This document shows, piece by piece, positions 5,217 to 13,078 of a stretch of 17,679 bases of DNA (its first letter is position 1; every line of letters begins with the position of its first letter). The stretch is from contig JAZQXT010000045.1 in the NCBI GenBank assembly GCA_045633005.1, positions 1-17,679 of the forward strand. The letters are read 5' to 3'. The stretch comes from CAG-390 sp045633005 (GTDB lineage Bacteria; Bacillota; Clostridia; Oscillospirales; CAG-272). The position numbers were made by a program, and so were the translations under genes. Below the pieces are notes generated by a model, which saw only the letters and a list, made by a program, of their open reading frames with translations, did no database searches and was not told where the DNA came from.

Positions 5217-7454
5217 TCAGACGTCCATCTTGATCTGCATTTTCTCCATATCCTTTTCGACGAGAAGGACGGGAGTTGCGGGGATTTTCAATTTCTTGTA
5301 GCCCTTGGTGCTTTCAAATCTGTCGGAGAAGTCTGATATAACGGCAGAGACCGTCGAGCCCTTTTTGAGCGTGATGAGCTGTGAGCCGATAGAAGTCCTT
5401 GTGGTCTTTTCGGGGATCAGCGAGGTCGAGAGCACGATGGCGCGGTCGTTTGAGGAAACTATAAGAAGCTCAAACGGCTTGTCCTCCTCGAAAATACCCA
5501 CTACCGCAGAGGCGGAGGCGTATGCTCCCGTCATTTTTCTGCGCTTGCCCTTTACCGCGTACGCGGAGAGCGGGACTTTGACTCCCTTGCCGTTCTCAAA
5601 GACGAATACCATTCGCCTGTCGTCGGGCCATTCAGCACCGAGGCGCATAAAGATGGGCTTTTCACCCTCGTCAAAGCCGAGCTTTCCGGGTAGATACTCG
5701 CCAAGCTCCGACGCCTTGCAGGTGGGGATATCAAGCGCACGACAACGGTAAAGCTGACCTTGATTCGTAAAGAACGCAAGCTCGGACACGTTTTCGCCGT
5801 CAAGCTCTGCGATTATTCTGTCGCCCTCTTTCACCTTTTGCTCGTCGTTGCCCTTGAGAGATTGCGTTGTGATCTTCTTAAAGTAACCGTCCGCGGTAAG
5901 GAAGAAGTGCGCGGGGTAGTTTTCGATATGCTCCTCGGGGTTGTAGACTGCTATATCCTCGGAGGAAACGATGGAGGAGCGGCGCTCCTGACCGTATTTT
6001 TTCTTGATGGCGGTAAGCTGATCGGCGATGAGCTTTTTAAGCTTCAGCTCGTCTGCAAGCGTTGATTCGATGTCGGCAATATCCTTTCGCAGAGAGTCTA
6101 TCTCGTTTACGCGGTTGAGAATGTACTCTCTGTTAAGATTGCGGAGCTTTATCTCGGCAATAAATTCAGCCTGACGGGTGTCTATGCCAAAGCCCTTGCA
6201 GAGATTCGGGATAACGTCCGAATCCTTTTCCGTTCCGCGAATTATGCGGATAGCTTTGTCAATGTCAAGCAGTATCTTGCCAAGTCCCAAAAGAAGATGT
6301 AGCTTGTCCTGCTTTTTCTGTAGCTCAAAGGTAAGCTCTCGGCTAAGGCAGAGGCAACGGAATTTTATCCACTCGCGCAAGAGATCCATTACGCCGAGCT
6401 GACGCGGAACGGAATCTATAAGAACGTTGAAGTTGCACGAGAACGAGTCCTCAAGCTTCGTGTTCTTGAAAAGCTTAAGCATCAGCGCGTCGGGGTCAAC
6501 TCCGCGGCGCAGATCAAGTGTTAGCTTAAATCCCGCAAGGTCGATCTCATCTCTGAAATCAACGACCTCCTTTAGCTGATTGTCCTTTATCATATCCCCG
6601 ATACGCTTCATTATGATCTCAATAGTCGTTGAGTAGGGGATCTCAAGGATGTCTATGCAGTTAGCTTCGGCATCGTAACGGTAGCGGGCGCGTATCTTTA
6701 CGGGGCCCGAGCCCGTTTCGTAAACGCGGCGCATAGCCTCGCGGTCATAAATTATCTCACCGCCACCGGGAAAATCGGGGGCGGGCATAATGTCAAGAAG
6801 CTTGTCGGTGTCTATCTTCGGGTGGCGCAGGAGCGCTATCGTAGCGTCGCAGACCTCCGCAAGATTGAACGAGCATATATTTGACGCCATACCGACGGCA
6901 ATGCCGAGGTTCGGTGTGACGAGAATATTCGGGAAGGTGGTGGGAAGAAGCACGGGCTCCTTCATAGTGCCGTCGTAGTTGTCTACCATATCGACGGCGT
7001 TTTTGTCTATACCGTCAAAAAGCTCTGCGGAAAATTTGTCGAGCTTGACCTCCGTGTAACGCGACGCGGCGTAGACCATGTTCGAGCTGTACTGTTTTCC
7101 GAAAGAACCCTTGGAGTCAACGAAGGGGTGGAGCAGAGAAGCGTTGCCGCGGGTAAGGCGCACCATCGTTTCGTAGATCGCCGCGTCTCCGTGGGGATTA
7201 AGCTTCATCGTCTGTCCTACGACGTTTGCACTCTTGGTACGCGCCCCCGTCATAAGTCCCATCTTATACATCGTATAAAGGAGCTTTCGGTGAGAGGGCT
7301 TAAATCCGTCTATTTCGGGTATGGCTCTGGAAACTATAACGCTCATAACGTATGGCATATAGTTTTTCTCAATAGTATCAGTTATAAGCTGGTCGGTTGC
7401 GGGCGCGTGTGGCGCGGGAATTGGTTTTTCATCAACTTTTTTCTTCTTAGCCAT
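5217..7454 (-). CDS. parC: Type IIA topoisomerase subunit A, ParC-like
   Basis: A 745-residue DNA-cleaving subunit of topoisomerase IV or gyrase. The N-terminal winged-helix domain has AIPEIDGFKPSHRKLLYTMY (44-63), the HGDAAIYE segment (88-95) and the active-site Tyr133 in AASRYTEVKL. Tower and coiled-coil regions follow. The C-terminal pinwheel (about 500-745) is short and I find no GyrA box (QRRGGKG), which favours topoisomerase IV over gyrase. The length is close to E. coli ParC (752) and below B. subtilis GyrA (821). The position equivalent to E. coli GyrA Ser83 is Ala91, and that of Asp87 is Glu95. The partner subunit parE is not adjacent: tsaC lies 30 nt upstream. AAGGA precedes the ATG. 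A divergent GyrA paralogue is the alternative. Confidence 0.85.
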   Translation of the reverse strand: MAKKKKVDEKPIPAPHAPATDQLITDTIEKNYMPYVMSVIVSRAIPEIDGFKPSHRKLLYTMYKMGLMTGARTKSANVVGQTMKLNPHGDAAIYETMVRLTRGNASLLHPFVDSKGSFGKQYSSNMVYAASRYTEVKLDKFSAELFDGIDKNAVDMVDNYDGTMKEPVLLPTTFPNILVTPNLGIAVGMASNICSFNLAEVCDATIALLRHPKIDTDKLLDIMPAPDFPGGGEIIYDREAMRRVYETGSGPVKIRARYRYDAEANCIDILEIPYSTTIEIIMKRIGDMIKDNQLKEVVDFRDEIDLAGFKLTLDLRRGVDPDALMLKLFKNTKLEDSFSCNFNVLIDSVPRQLGVMDLLREWIKFRCLCLSRELTFELQKKQDKLHLLLGLGKILLDIDKAIRIIRGTEKDSDVIPNLCKGFGIDTRQAEFIAEIKLRNLNREYILNRVNEIDSLRKDIADIESTLADELKLKKLIADQLTAIKKKYGQERRSSIVSSEDIAVYNPEEHIENYPAHFFLTADGYFKKITTQSLKGNDEQKVKEGDRIIAELDGENVSELAFFTNQGQLYRCRALDIPTCKASELGEYLPGKLGFDEGEKPIFMRLGAEWPDDRRMVFVFENGKGVKVPLSAYAVKGKRRKMTGAYASASAVVGIFEEDKPFELLIVSSNDRAIVLSTSLIPEKTTRTSIGSQLITLKKGSTVSAVISDFSDRFESTKGYKKLKIPATPVLLVEKDMEKMQIKMDV

Positions 7455-7484
7455 TTTGAATTCCTTAAAATATATATGAAATGA

Positions 7485-8525
7485 TTAGTTTTCAAGTTTA
7501 ATAACGGTATGAGCCGCCGCGCGGATGAGCCTGTTGTATATGGCAAGACCGTATCCATCGGTGGAGGGGAGATTTGCATATATTTTATCGCCCTCAACTC
7601 CGTTTGACTCGCGGAGCGCGGCAAAAATGCGGTGCGCCTGCGCTTCAAGGTCGTTTTCTGCGCCAATACATATCGTGCTTTCGCCAAGCTCGCTTGCCTG
7701 CTCATCGTAGCAGATTATCACACAGCTCTCGCTTGCTTGTTTTTCTTTGAAAAACACAAGGCGAGCGTCAGCGCTTCCGTCAACGAGGACGAGCGGCTTC
7801 GCAGGAGCGTAGTGTCTGTATTTCATTCCGGGGGAAAGCGGACGCTCGTTTTCCTTTAGCATATGCGTTACGGCATCGGAAACCGTAACGTCGGAGCATA
7901 CGCAGCACAGCGCGTCGTAGGTTACTGCGCCTGGGCGCAACAGCACGAGCGAGTCCTCGCCCGTCAGCTTTACTATGGTGGATTCCACGCCCACCTCGCA
8001 TTCGCCGCCGTCGATTATGCAATCGACCTTGCCGTCCATATCCTCTATAACGTGCGCGGCGCAGGTGGGGGAGGGACTGCCCGATATATTAGCGGACGGC
8101 GCGGCTATAGGAAGCCCCGAAAGGCGTATAAGCTCACGTGCCACGGGGTGCGCGGGGCAACGAACCGCAACGCTGTCAAGTCCGCCCGTGACCGTGTCGG
8201 GTATTGTGTCCTTCTTTGGCATTATCACCGTAAGCGGACCTGGCATAAAATGCTCGGCAAGTCGGTAATAGAGCGGAGAGGTCACAGCGTATGGCTCGGC
8301 GTCGCGCGGTTCGCAGACGTGGATAATAAGAGGGTTGTCGGACGGTCTGCCCTTCGCCTCGTATATTTTTCTTGCGCTCCCGGTGCAGGTTGCGTCCGCG
8401 CCGAGACCGTAAACGGTCTCGGTGGGGAATACCACCGTGCCGTGCCGCTTGATTATCTGCGCCGCGCCAAGAAGTGACTCGGGAGTGACGGCGCTTGCGT
8501 CGATCTTTAAAATTTCGGTCTTCAT
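7485..8525 (-). CDS. tsaC: L-threonylcarbamoyladenylate synthase, Sua5 type
   Basis: A 346-residue protein that makes threonylcarbamoyl-AMP from threonine, bicarbonate and ATP, the first step of t6A37 formation in ANN-decoding tRNAs. The YrdC domain (about 1-205) shows FPTETVYGLGADA (33-45), KGRPSDNPLIIHV (58-70) and APSANISG (142-149). The linker motif SPGMKYRHYAP (231-241) leads into the Sua5 C-terminal domain (to 346), so this is the long two-domain form rather than a short TsaC. It lies 17 nt after the prfA stop with AAGG upstream of the ATG. Pairing with prfA is common in Firmicutes, usually with prmC between them; prmC is missing here. The symbols ywlC and sua5 are also used for this gene. 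Confidence 0.94.
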   Translation of the reverse strand: MKTEILKIDASAVTPESLLGAAQIIKRHGTVVFPTETVYGLGADATCTGSARKIYEAKGRPSDNPLIIHVCEPRDAEPYAVTSPLYYRLAEHFMPGPLTVIMPKKDTIPDTVTGGLDSVAVRCPAHPVARELIRLSGLPIAAPSANISGSPSPTCAAHVIEDMDGKVDCIIDGGECEVGVESTIVKLTGEDSLVLLRPGAVTYDALCCVCSDVTVSDAVTHMLKENERPLSPGMKYRHYAPAKPLVLVDGSADARLVFFKEKQASESCVIICYDEQASELGESTICIGAENDLEAQAHRIFAALRESNGVEGDKIYANLPSTDGYGLAIYNRLIRAAAHTVIKLEN

Positions 8526-8542
8526 AAAGTACCTTGTGTAAG

Positions 8543-9619
8543 TTAAAAAGAATTATTTTCTCCGTTTTTGAGCTTTTCGGCAGTATCGGCGGCGATGAGG
8601 GAGTCCATCATCGCGCCTATCGCGCCGTCAAGAAAGCTGTCAAGCGAATGGAGAGTAAGTCCTATTCTGTGGTCGGTAACGCGGTTTTGCGGATAATTGT
8701 AGGTGCGTATTTTTTCGCTTCTGTCGCCGCTTCCGACCTGCGAGCGGCGCGTGGACGCTATCGCGTTTTCCTGCTCGGTGCGCTTTATGTCGTAGAGCTT
8801 TGCGCGCAGCAGCTTCAGTGCCTTTTCCTTGTTCTGGAACTGTGAACGCTCCTGCTGACATTCGATAACGATGCCCGTGGGCTTGTGCGTAAGGCGCACG
8901 GCGGACTCGGTCTTGTTTATGTGCTGACCGCCCGCTCCGCTCGACTTGCAGGACTCAAAAACGAGGTCGCACGTCGGAATGTCTATCTCAACGGTATCCG
9001 CCTCGGGAAGCACCGCGACCGTAACGGTCGAGGTGTGTATGCGCCCCTGCGATTCGGTTTCAGGAACGCGCTGAACGCGATGCCCGCCCGACTCAAACTT
9101 GAAGCGCGAATACGCGCCGTCGCCGTCAATGGTAAAGCATATCTCGCGGTAGCCGCCAAGTCCCGTTTCATTTGCCGTAGCTACGGAGAGCTTAAAGCCC
9201 GCGCGCTCGCAATACATCGAGTACATACGGAAGAGCGAGGAGGCAAAAAGCGCCGCCTCGTCACCTCCCGCACACGCGCGTATCTCGACGACGATGTTCT
9301 TATCGTCGTTCTCGTCGCGCGGAAGGAGCATTATCTGCAACTGTTCGTGAGTCACACGCACGCGCTCCTTGGCAAGCGAAAGCTCCTCTTGCGCAAGAAT
9401 GCGGATGTCCGCGTCGGGCGCACTCAAAAGCTCCTGCGCCTCCTCAACGTCACAAACTGCACGCAGATATTCGCGGTACTTCGTGACTATGGGGGTCAGC
9501 GCCTTGTATTCGCGCAGAATAGCCGTGTATTTTTCAATATCGGAGATAACGGCGCTGTCCTCAAGCATAGCCGAAAGGAGGACGTATTTTTCCTCCGTTT
9601 CCTTTAAGCGTTTAAGCAT
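8543..9619 (-). CDS. prfA: Peptide chain release factor 1
   Basis: A 358-residue class I release factor of normal length, ending translation at UAA and UAG. The codon-recognition tripeptide region reads RVPETESQGRIHTS, so the PxT motif is PET (186-188), assigning it to RF1 and not RF2. The peptidyl-tRNA hydrolysis motif GGQ is at 230-232 in SSGAGGQHINKTESAVRLTH. The C-terminal RF1 block GDRSEKIRTYNYPQNRVTDH is present. The start overlaps the stop of the aminopeptidase gene by one base (TGATG) and no strong Shine-Dalgarno is visible, which points to translational coupling. The GGQ methyltransferase gene prmC, often adjacent, is not in the window. Confidence 0.97.
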   Translation of the reverse strand: MLKRLKETEEKYVLLSAMLEDSAVISDIEKYTAILREYKALTPIVTKYREYLRAVCDVEEAQELLSAPDADIRILAQEELSLAKERVRVTHEQLQIMLLPRDENDDKNIVVEIRACAGGDEAALFASSLFRMYSMYCERAGFKLSVATANETGLGGYREICFTIDGDGAYSRFKFESGGHRVQRVPETESQGRIHTSTVTVAVLPEADTVEIDIPTCDLVFESCKSSGAGGQHINKTESAVRLTHKPTGIVIECQQERSQFQNKEKALKLLRAKLYDIKRTEQENAIASTRRSQVGSGDRSEKIRTYNYPQNRVTDHRIGLTLHSLDSFLDGAIGAMMDSLIAADTAEKLKNGENNSF

Positions 9620-11013
9620 CAGTAGCGGTTAAATGCAGAGAAGCTGCGGTGTGCTTCGTAGAGGTCTACCTTAGAAATGACCTCATAGGGCGCGTGCATA
9701 GCAATTACGGGAACGCCGAGGTCAACGGTTTCGATATTGTGGTTTGCAATATATTTAGCAACGGTTCCGCCGCCGCCAAAATCGACCTTGCCAAGCTCGC
9801 CTGCCTGCCAGACCACTCCGTCCTTCGCCATAACGGAACGAAGCCAACCGATGTATTCGGCGGAAGCATCGTTGGTGCTCGACTTTCCTCTTGCGCCCGT
9901 GTACTTGGTAAGCACTACGCCGCAGGAGAGCAGAGCGGAGTTGCGCTTTTCAAACGCCTCGGAGAAATTGGGGTCGTACGCCGCGGAAACGTCGGCGGAA
10001 AGGCACTTGGAGTTAGCGCGTACAACTGCGCCGCTAACACCCTGAGATGCGGCGATGGCGTCAATGAGATCAAGCATCAGGTCGCACTGCATACCCGTGT
10101 TGCCGTCGCTTCCGACCTCCTCCTTGTCGGCAAGGATGCACATCATCGTGTGGGGAGAGTCAAGGCTTTCAAACAGCGCGGTAAGCGCGGGGTAGGAGCA
10201 AACTCTGTCGTCGTGTCCGTAGCCGCATATCATAGAGCGGTCAAGGCCCGCGTCACGCGCGTTGCCCGCGGGAACGGCGCAAAGCTCTGCGGTAAGGAAG
10301 TCCTCCTCGCAGATGCCGTATTTCTCGTTAAGAATGGAAAGTACGTTGAGCTTTATACCGTCGGGCTCGTCAGCGATAGGACGGCTTCCGATAAGAAGGT
10401 TGAGCTTTTCGCCCGCAATAGCCTCGCCAAGAGGCTTCTTGTCGGATTCTTTTCCGAGGTGGGGGAGAATGTCGTTGATATAAAGAACGGGATCGCCCTC
10501 GTCCTCGCCAATGGTCACGTTGACGGTGCTTCCGTCAGCGCGAACGACAACGCCGTGGAGAGCCAAGGGAGTGGCTACCCACTGATACTTTCTGATACCG
10601 CCGTAGTAGTGCGTTTTAAGGAAGCACATTCCGCTTTCCTCGTAGAGCGGCACTTGCTTAAGGTCAAGTCTGGGGGAGTCGATGTGCGCGGCGGAGATGC
10701 GTATTCCGTTGGCTACACTCTCGCTTCCTATGGCGAAAAGGAAGATGTTCTTTCCGCGGTTGTTGTAGTAATAGCGGCCGCCCGCCTTTATTTCGTCTCC
10801 GAATGCGTAGGGAACGAAGCCGTTCTTCTCGGCAAGCGCGATAGAAGCAACGACTGCCTCGCGCTCGGTTTTGGACGCGTCAAGGTATTTTACGTAGTCC
10901 TTGGCGTACTGATAAGCCTCGTCAATGAATGCGGAGTCCTTCTTTGCGTATACGGTCTCCTTTTTGTAGGTAAGTGCGCGTGCTGCCTGCGCAGGGGTTT
11001 TGATTTCTGACAT
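9619..11013 (-). CDS. M18-family metalloaminopeptidase
   Basis: A 464-residue cytosolic zinc aminopeptidase of the M18 (aspartyl aminopeptidase-like) family, which trims N-terminal residues from peptides. Likely metal and catalytic residues are visible: His110 in SAAHIDSPRLDLK, Asp268/Asp269 in GYGHDDRVCSYPAL, the Glu298-Glu299 pair in DKEEVGSDG, Asp341 in SADVSAAYDPN and His440 in VPVIAMHAPYEV. Full length, with no signal peptide. GGAGG lies 7-8 nt before the ATG, 24 nt after the SLT-like stop. Its stop codon shares a base with the prfA start. Substrate preference (acidic or otherwise) cannot be read from the sequence. There is no evident functional link to its neighbours beyond the shared transcript. 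Confidence 0.9.
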   Translation of the reverse strand: MSEIKTPAQAARALTYKKETVYAKKDSAFIDEAYQYAKDYVKYLDASKTEREAVVASIALAEKNGFVPYAFGDEIKAGGRYYYNNRGKNIFLFAIGSESVANGIRISAAHIDSPRLDLKQVPLYEESGMCFLKTHYYGGIRKYQWVATPLALHGVVVRADGSTVNVTIGEDEGDPVLYINDILPHLGKESDKKPLGEAIAGEKLNLLIGSRPIADEPDGIKLNVLSILNEKYGICEEDFLTAELCAVPAGNARDAGLDRSMICGYGHDDRVCSYPALTALFESLDSPHTMMCILADKEEVGSDGNTGMQCDLMLDLIDAIAASQGVSGAVVRANSKCLSADVSAAYDPNFSEAFEKRNSALLSCGVVLTKYTGARGKSSTNDASAEYIGWLRSVMAKDGVVWQAGELGKVDFGGGGTVAKYIANHNIETVDLGVPVIAMHAPYEVISKVDLYEAHRSFSAFNRY

Positions 11014-11037
11014 TTTTATATCCTCCGTAAATTAAAA

Positions 11038-11601
11038 TCAATCGTAAAGCTTGCGGTATATTTCCGCTGTCTCGTTTGCGTTTTCGATAAACTCGGCGGT
11101 TTCCTCGTCGGGAATATTTTTGAGCGTGCCGTCAGCGTTTGAGTAATTTGCATTCCAGCGCCACTCGTCCACCGTCGGCTCGCCTATGTGGATAGCCGCC
11201 CAGACGCAGTCCCAATTTCCGTATTTTATATAAAGCGTGCTGAGCCAATACGTGCCAAAGCGAAGGTTCGTTTCGGGCTCGTAAAGAAGTCCCGCGTCTA
11301 CCGCAAGTCCAAGCTCCGCTCCTATCTCGGCGTATTGCTCCTTGGTGAGCGAAAACAGCCCTATGCCGCCGTCCTCCGTCTTTAGCGAGGAATCAAAGTC
11401 GCTTCGCATTTTCACCGTGGTGTAGATAGCCCACGTCGGAACTCTGTATTCAAGCGAAAGTGCGCTGACCGTATCGTTGTATTCGCGCGGATACTCGCTT
11501 CTTTGGTAGCTGTCGGCTATTTTGTCGTAAAGGAAGCCGCATCCTATGGAAAGCGCGATAATAATGATTATTATCAGCGAGTTTATAAGTGATCTTCTCA
11601 T
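11038..11601 (-). CDS. Membrane-anchored SLT-like protein lacking the catalytic glutamate
   Basis: A 187-residue protein with an N-terminal hydrophobic anchor (residues about 5-24, including six consecutive Ile) and one lysozyme-like SLT domain (about 37-185). The fold motifs are recognisable: EYRVPTWAIYTTVKMRSDFD (51-70), GGIGLFSL, LYEPETNLRFGTYWLS, and IPDEETAEF near the end. In active soluble lytic transglycosylases the motif is (R/K)xESxFxP with a catalytic Glu; here that position is Arg66 (codon CGA at 11406-11404). The usual AYNAGPGNVxKW is also changed to AIHIGEPTVDEW. It may therefore be an inactive, glycan-binding or regulatory relative. The longer frame starting at 11871 overlaps coaE and is rejected; the ATG at 11601 follows AGGA and lies 7 nt after the coaE stop. 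A coaE neighbour of SLT type is common in Clostridia. Confidence 0.82.
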   Translation of the reverse strand: MRRSLINSLIIIIIIALSIGCGFLYDKIADSYQRSEYPREYNDTVSALSLEYRVPTWAIYTTVKMRSDFDSSLKTEDGGIGLFSLTKEQYAEIGAELGLAVDAGLLYEPETNLRFGTYWLSTLYIKYGNWDCVWAAIHIGEPTVDEWRWNANYSNADGTLKNIPDEETAEFIENANETAEIYRKLYD

Positions 11602-11608
11602 CTTTATC

Positions 11609-12208
11609 CTACGTGTTTTGGATTTTCCTTGCGATATCCGCAACCGCTCTTTGAAGCTCGGCGGTGTCTCCCGTGTTGTACACCGTAACGTCACAGCGCT
11701 CGGTATACCACTCGTCACTTTTGGCGGCGTCAAGGCGTGCGTTGAGCGCACCCGTCGGCAAGCCGTCGCGCTCGGAAAGTCTTGAAAGCCTCGTTTCTCT
11801 CGGTGCGAGCAGGGCAACGGTGAGGTCGCATTCCTTATCAAAGCCCGATTCAAACAGCAACGGCGCGTCAACGAGCGCTCCGCGGTATTCGGTGGGGAGC
11901 GCGGCTATGCGGCGGCGTACCTCACAAAGAACGTATTTGTGGGTGATGGCGTTAAGGATGTCGAGCTTGGCTTTTGCGTCGGGGGCAAATACGACATTCG
12001 CAAGAGCGCGTCTGTCAAGTGCGCCCGTCGGGAGTAAAACGCCATCCCCAAACTCCTTTGCAAGCTCGCGCGTGCAGTCGGAGGGAGCGTCCGTAAGCTC
12101 GTGGTAGACCTCGTCGCAATCAATAGCGAAAAAGCCCATATTCGCAAAGAGGGAGCAGAAGAGCGATTTACCCGCGCCGCTCGGACCCGTAACACCTATC
12201 GTAAACAT
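11609..12208 (-). CDS. coaE: Dephospho-CoA kinase
   Basis: A 199-residue P-loop kinase of normal size for the family, phosphorylating dephospho-CoA at the 3'-OH in the last step of CoA synthesis. The Walker A motif GPSGAGKS is at residues 8-15, followed by FFAIDCDEVYHELT, the LID/CoA-binding region with VDAPLLFESGFDKECD, and a C-terminal VTVYNTGDTAEL typical of CoaE. AGGAGA lies 5 nt before the ATG at 12208. It is the first gene of the long minus-strand operon, 25 nt after the predicted transcription start. Nothing is missing. Confidence 0.95.
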   Translation of the reverse strand: MFTIGVTGPSGAGKSLFCSLFANMGFFAIDCDEVYHELTDAPSDCTRELAKEFGDGVLLPTGALDRRALANVVFAPDAKAKLDILNAITHKYVLCEVRRRIAALPTEYRGALVDAPLLFESGFDKECDLTVALLAPRETRLSRLSERDGLPTGALNARLDAAKSDEWYTERCDVTVYNTGDTAELQRAVADIARKIQNT

Positions 12209-12239
12209 AGCATTCTCCTAAAAAGGCACATATATATAA

Positions 12240-12268
12240 ATTATAGCACATTTAATATTAAATTTCAA
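12240..12268 (-). promoter_or_regulatory. Sigma-A promoter for the coaE-to-deoC operon
   Basis: On the minus strand, TTGAAA (12268-12263), a 17-nt spacer and TATAAT (12245-12240) form a near-perfect sigma-A promoter, with TG one base before the -10 (TGCTATAAT). Transcription would start near 12233, leaving a leader of about 25 nt before coaE. No other good promoter was noticed in the genes down to deoC, so this one probably drives all nine. Confidence 0.85.
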
Positions 12269-12305
12269 TAGTAGAAAATAATTTTTGTAATTATTGCGTT
12301 AAAGG

Positions 12306-12334
12306 TTGAAATGGGCGATTTTTTGTTGTATAAT
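12306..12334 (+). promoter_or_regulatory. Sigma-A promoter for the HAD-murB-whiA-dnaE cluster
   Basis: TTGAAA (12306-12311), a 17-nt spacer and TATAAT (12329-12334) give a near-perfect sigma-A promoter on the plus strand. It uses the same -35 and -10 hexamers as the divergent coaE promoter; their -35 boxes are 37 nt apart. Transcription should begin near 12341, which rules out the in-frame ATG at 12311 as the start of the HAD gene. Confidence 0.85.
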
Positions 12335-12367
12335 GTTAAATGGATTGTTATGGAAAAAAGGTGTACT

Positions 12368-13060
12368 ATGAAAAAATATAAATGGCTGCTTTTTGATGCG
12401 GACAACACTCTGCTTGATTTCACCCGCGCCGAGCGCGCAGGTATAACCGACACGCTTCTCGGTATGGGATTGCCCGCGACCGACGAGGTCGTAACGACGT
12501 ACAGCAAGATAAACGACGGTCTTTGGAAGGATCTGGAGCGCGGACTCGTTACCAAGGAACGCCTTAAGGTCTTGCGCTTTGAAAGGCTCTGTCAGCACTA
12601 CTCGCTTGAAGGCGATCCCGCGGCGATAGCGGTGGAGTACGTTAAAAACTTATCAAAGTACGGCTTCCTTTGCGACGGTGCGCTTGAGCTTTGCCGCACG
12701 CTTTACGGCAAGTATGATATGTATATAATAACCAACGGCATAAAGGTCATTCAGAATTCTCGCTTTGAAAAAAGCGGAATAAAGGATTATTTCATTCACT
12801 CCTTTATATCCGAGGAGGTAGGATGCGAAAAGCCGGGACGCGCGTTTTTTGACCATGTTGCGGCGAGCATCGACGGCTTTGATCCCGCGTATGCTCTCGT
12901 TATCGGAGATTCGCTCACGTCCGATATTCTCGGCGGTGTAAATTACGGGATAGATACCTGTTGGGTGAACCCCAAGGGTCACGAAAAGCCCGCCGATCTG
13001 CCCATAACGTATACGGTAACAACTCTCTCCGAGGTGGCAAGGCTTCTCGGTGAGGAATAA
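12368..13060 (+). CDS. HAD-family nucleotidase, YjjG-like
   Basis: A 230-residue haloacid-dehalogenase-superfamily phosphatase. All four motifs are intact: FDADNTLLDF with nucleophile Asp10 and acid/base Asp12, ITNG (121-124), Lys155 in GCEKPGRAFF, and IGDSLTSDI with Asp181 and Asp186. A helical cap lies between motifs I and II. The overall pattern matches the YjjG family (pyrimidine 5'-nucleotidase, house-cleaning of non-canonical nucleotides); the exact substrate is inferred. Two earlier in-frame ATGs exist. The one at 12311 lies inside the promoter, and the one at 12350 has no good ribosome binding site. The chosen ATG follows AAAGGTG. It is first in the plus-strand cluster, 18 nt before murB. 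Confidence 0.87.
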   Translation: MKKYKWLLFDADNTLLDFTRAERAGITDTLLGMGLPATDEVVTTYSKINDGLWKDLERGLVTKERLKVLRFERLCQHYSLEGDPAAIAVEYVKNLSKYGFLCDGALELCRTLYGKYDMYIITNGIKVIQNSRFEKSGIKDYFIHSFISEEVGCEKPGRAFFDHVAASIDGFDPAYALVIGDSLTSDILGGVNYGIDTCWVNPKGHEKPADLPITYTVTTLSEVARLLGEE

Positions 13061-13067
13061 GTGTTTC

Positions 13068-13074
13068 GGAGGTG
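13068..13074 (+). promoter_or_regulatory. Shine-Dalgarno that sets the murB TTG start
   Basis: GGAGGTG lies 4 nt before a TTG at 13079. The earlier in-frame GTG at 13061 directly follows the HAD stop codon and lies upstream of this site, so the TTG is preferred and the six codons MFRRCD are probably untranslated. Confidence 0.75.
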
Positions 13075-13078
13075 CGAC

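Noticed and set aside
9649..11010. A 453-codon open frame on the plus strand
   Set aside because: Antisense to the M18 aminopeptidase with intact metal-binding motifs; a frame shadow caused by codon bias.
11602..11871. N-terminal extension of the SLT-like gene
   Set aside because: It would be read through coaE in another frame, and the extension looks like out-of-frame coaE. The ATG at 11601 is followed directly by a membrane anchor.
12311..12367. Upstream start of the HAD gene
   Set aside because: The ATG at 12311 lies between the -35 and -10 boxes of the promoter, and HAD homology begins at the ATG at 12368.
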